Shown one piece after another: positions 63,022-64,000 of a stretch of DNA of 64,000 nt. The stretch's first letter is position 1. The number at the start of each line of letters is the position of its first letter. Origin of the DNA: Macrothele yani (Eukaryota > Arthropoda > Arachnida > Araneae > Macrothelidae); the NCBI GenBank assembly GCA_039090855.1, contig CM077006.1, positions 48,865,336 through 48,929,335 on the forward strand, read 5' to 3'. The translations under genes were made by a program, and so were the position numbers. The notes under the pieces were generated by a model. The model saw nothing but the letters and a program-made list of their open reading frames with translations, searched no databases and had not been told where the DNA came from.

Positions 63022-64000
63022 TTTATATGATTTCTATACAACCTAGAACCATATACCCTACGATACCCACTGCGGAGAGACTTTGTGAACTTTCTGTGCG
63101 TGTGTGAGAGATTATATACAATTATAAATCGAGTTTCGAATTTATAGTTCAAAGCAGATTTGTCAGGGTAAGGTTCGGGTCGGGTTGGGTCCAATTATGT
63201 GATTTCCGGGTCCAACATTTGACCCGTTTCCAACTCTGGTCCACAGCACAAGAGCTTACGTCTTCCGGCTGGATTTTTAATGAATAAATCGATTTCTTGT
63301 TTCGCAGAAGGTAAAAAAAGTCCGGAAAACGCCTTTTCTTACCATAACACACACTTGGATTAATAAAACACGATTAACTGTATGATTTCGTATTCCACAC
63401 ATACGCAATTTACTCACAAACGAACACGAATAGTATTAGTGTAGAAGAAAAATTTCATTCAAGTTTCAATAAAGCAGTTCACTTAGAAACATAGCAAACC
63501 TCGTAAGTTGTTTGAATTAATTGTATTTAAACGAAAAAAGTGCGGTCGTCGAGGCCCTTCTGCCGTTGTGCTATGAATTCCGGAAATTTCTATTCCGCAA
63601 AGATATTTCCTCGCATTACTCATTCTTAACGGATTTCCATTCTGTAGTGGCATTTAATCCCGCAGCACGCTCCTCGACTATGGCACCATTCCAGAACTTG
63701 GGCCGCGTTTGGTTTTCCACGTCACGCCTAAGTTTCCCTGAGATATATGTATATATATATTTCAAACTACACGCTCATTAACAGATGATGCACATCATTC
63801 CGGATGTAAAACATTTTCCTAAACTTGCCAAAAGCTGCGCTTGTTTTTAGCTAGAGAGAATAAACGCCTCACCAGATGCATTTTATATGCACCACTTCTT
63901 CGGGAAATATACTGCGAAGTAAAGAGAAGTGGAGAGAAAGTATTCGATAAAAATGGCGGTGAAACAGAAACCGTTTCAACAGGGTTCCACGCACTTAAAA
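63022..64000. other. Unassigned DNA to the window end
   Basis: GGTTCGGGTCGGGTTGGGTC-type low-complexity sequence lies at 63171-63190. An 86-codon open frame at 63521-63781 has no recognisable motif. No other feature was seen. Confidence 0.5.

Noticed and set aside
63521..63781. 86-codon ORF near the window end
   Set aside because: No family motif, and the ending runs into a TA repeat.

Overview
The window is animal DNA, most likely from an arthropod. It is AT-rich and almost entirely made of transposable elements. No complete host gene can be supported. The arthropod call, with a chelicerate as first guess, is an inference from the mix of Tc1/mariner families, an RTE/BovB-like LINE, Helitrons and several tRNA-headed SINE families. 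There are no operons or bacterial features.

Layout. 0-7 kb: a cut Tc1-like element, an intact-looking Tc1 element (2174-3684), a second Tc1 family with one nonsense codon (5484-7038), and several copies of an abundant tRNA-derived SINE (SINE-1). 7.7-11.6 kb: a Helitron with both termini visible (8110-9420), a degraded Tc1/mariner-superfamily transposase, and a second SINE family. 11.6-14.2 kb: mostly unassigned. 14.5-17.4 kb: a 74-bp minisatellite of about 40 units. 17.8-22.3 kb: a dead mariner element, then a transposase relic split by a piggyBac-type MITE and by a palindromic SINE-3 element carrying a 40-bp minisatellite. 22.9-25.3 kb: a large inverted repeat enclosing a 700-bp tRNA-headed palindrome and one possible 72-nt host exon. 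26.1-29.3 kb: RTE copy 1 (minus strand). 30-36 kb: three copies of a foldback MITE, a minus-strand Tc1 relic, SINEs and unassigned DNA. 36.3-40.7 kb: a Tc1 element split by RTE copy 2. 41.8-43.4 kb: a second copy of the first Tc1 family, with a changed catalytic residue. 44-47.7 kb: a Helitron Rep relic, a hAT-like relic on the minus strand, and a mariner fragment. 48-50 kb: a LINE tail, an inverted SINE-3 pair and small foldbacks. 50.25-59.85 kb: three RTE copies (3, 4, 5) in a head-to-tail array, closed by a 515-bp near-perfect palindrome. 60.4-64 kb: a second Helitron with a PIF1-like helicase remnant that a SINE-1 has split, then unassigned DNA.

How it fits together. Autonomous families (Tc1, RTE, Helitron) have left both long and broken copies. 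SINEs and MITEs have inserted into them, which gives a readable order of insertion at several places. The most unusual themes are the density of inverted repeats, a 7-bp spacer in the 74-bp satellite that occurs in both orientations, tRNA-headed SINEs arranged as inverted pairs, and the RTE array whose junctions are simple (TA)n/(GAT)n repeats. Coordinates of degraded elements are approximate, and family names rest on motif recognition by eye.
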